Positions 6,861-7,177 of a DNA stretch of 7,177 nt are shown here, piece after piece. The DNA comes from Metamycoplasma auris (GTDB lineage: Bacteria; Bacillota_I; Bacilli_A; Mycoplasmatales; Metamycoplasmataceae): positions 1-7,177 of the forward strand of contig NZ_QKUB01000014.1 in assembly GCF_003253435.1 (NCBI RefSeq). The letters are read 5' to 3'. The notes beneath the pieces were generated by a model. It did no database searches. It was not told where the DNA came from and saw only the letters and a list, made by a program, of their open reading frames with translations. Numbering within the stretch: position 1 is the first letter of the stretch; each line of letters starts with the position of its first letter. The position numbers were made by a program, and so were the translations under genes.

Positions 6861-7177
6861 TTAACTGCTGTGGTTGTCCCTAAATTTAATTGGGGACAAC
6901 CCAGCGGTTTTATAACTAATTCGTTCCGCGTTATATCAGGCGATATAACTGTCTATTTTATCAGTAAGCTCTTCTATACTTTCAATTTTTCGATTATAAA
7001 ACATTTCTTTTTTCATAATTCCTATAAGATTTTCTATTGAGGCATTGTCTAAACAGTTGCCCTTTCTTGACATACTTTGAGTGACATTAGCATTTTCTAA
7101 AACTTTAGAAAAAGAATGATGTTGATAATGGAGTCCCTGGTCAGTATGAATAATTGTCTCTCCCGGGATCACTTTAT
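6861..7177 (-). CDS. IS3-family transposase (OrfB), C-terminal part, 5' end beyond window
   Basis: About 104 residues of an rve-type DDE transposase are visible; the enzyme cuts and joins DNA during movement of the element. The second catalytic Asp is in IIHTDQGLHYQ (codon 7142-7140). The catalytic Glu is in CLDNASIENL (codon 7034-7032). Exactly 35 residues separate them, the DD(35)E spacing of the IS3 family. SMSRKGNCLDNA is a near-standard IS3 block, and the end YIAWYNAERI...GLSPIKFR is the usual C-terminus. TGA at 6936-6938 must be Trp (AWYN); the gene stops at TAA 6863-6861. The coding sequence continues past the right edge, so the GTG at 7172 is an internal Val and not the start. The visible part looks undamaged. 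A long hairpin overlaps the last codons. Confidence 0.9.
6863..6909 (-). repeat. inverted repeat (hairpin) at the 3' end of the transposase gene
   Basis: GGTTGTCCC (6872-6880) and GGGACAACC (6893-6901) form a perfect nine-base stem with a 12-base loop. Past a single bulged base the pairing continues with GCTG (6867-6870) and CAGC (6902-6905), then one mismatch and AAC/GTT. It covers the final codons of the transposase. No T tract follows directly, so it is not a standard terminator. Confidence 0.75.

Larger units (their letters stand above)
6834..7177 (-). mobile_element. IS3-family insertion sequence, 3' part (cut by window edge)
   Basis: The transposase reading frame and a probable terminal inverted repeat mark this element. 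Read on the plus strand, the end starts TGCAGAGTCCCCC (6834 onward) followed by AAAAACCGGAA, matching the TG...CCCCAAAA...CCGG pattern typical of IS3/IS150-group ends. The adjoining flank is CTT. The other end, the first catalytic Asp and any orfA lie beyond the right edge, so completeness and target duplication cannot be judged. Confidence 0.75.

Noticed and set aside
6936..7172. Transposase taken as a short complete protein starting at GTG 7172 and ending at 6936
   Set aside because: The IS3 motif block continues on both sides: TGA 6936 is Trp in AWYN with the normal C-terminus after it, and the frame stays open to the right edge.
1..7177. tRNA, rRNA, CRISPR array or riboswitch
   Set aside because: No cloverleaf, rRNA core sequence, regularly spaced repeat array or recognisable riboswitch leader was seen on either strand.

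Overview
The window looks like a chromosomal segment from a mollicute that reads UGA as tryptophan, most likely a Mycoplasma/Mycoplasmopsis of the hominis group. The DNA is very AT-rich. Every real gene stays open only if TGA codes for Trp, and two genes begin with mycoplasma lipoprotein signal peptides (PLVAASC, PLIAAKC). The exact species cannot be told from the sequence.

All confident genes are on the minus strand, so transcription runs right to left. From right to left they are: the 3' part of an IS3-family insertion sequence (6834 to the right edge) with the C-terminal half of its DDE transposase; a CNNM/HlyC-CorC membrane protein with a CBS pair (6755-5502); a lipoprotein of the M28 zinc aminopeptidase family with all expected metal ligands (5083-3308); a coiled-coil DUF2130 protein carrying a PD-(D/E)xK-like nuclease signature (3116-1725); and a DUF285 surface lipoprotein (1567-560). 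The first ~500 bases hold no confident gene, only open frames on both strands that may be an edge gene or decayed sequence.

Four of the genes are followed by their own hairpin terminator (505-538, 1672-1706, 3250-3292, 5411-5467) and have a plausible promoter of their own, so the block reads as single-gene units rather than an operon. Two products are surface lipoproteins, one is an integral membrane transporter-like protein, and only the DUF2130 protein appears cytoplasmic.

The most notable signal is a run of 16 A residues (minus strand) just upstream of the probable -10 box of the DUF285 lipoprotein gene. This is the layout of the phase-variable vlp promoters of Mycoplasma hyorhinis and suggests slipped-strand on/off switching. 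Second is the RmuC-like layout of the DUF2130 protein. Third is the IS3 end lying within about 10 bp of the probable promoter of the CNNM/CBS gene.
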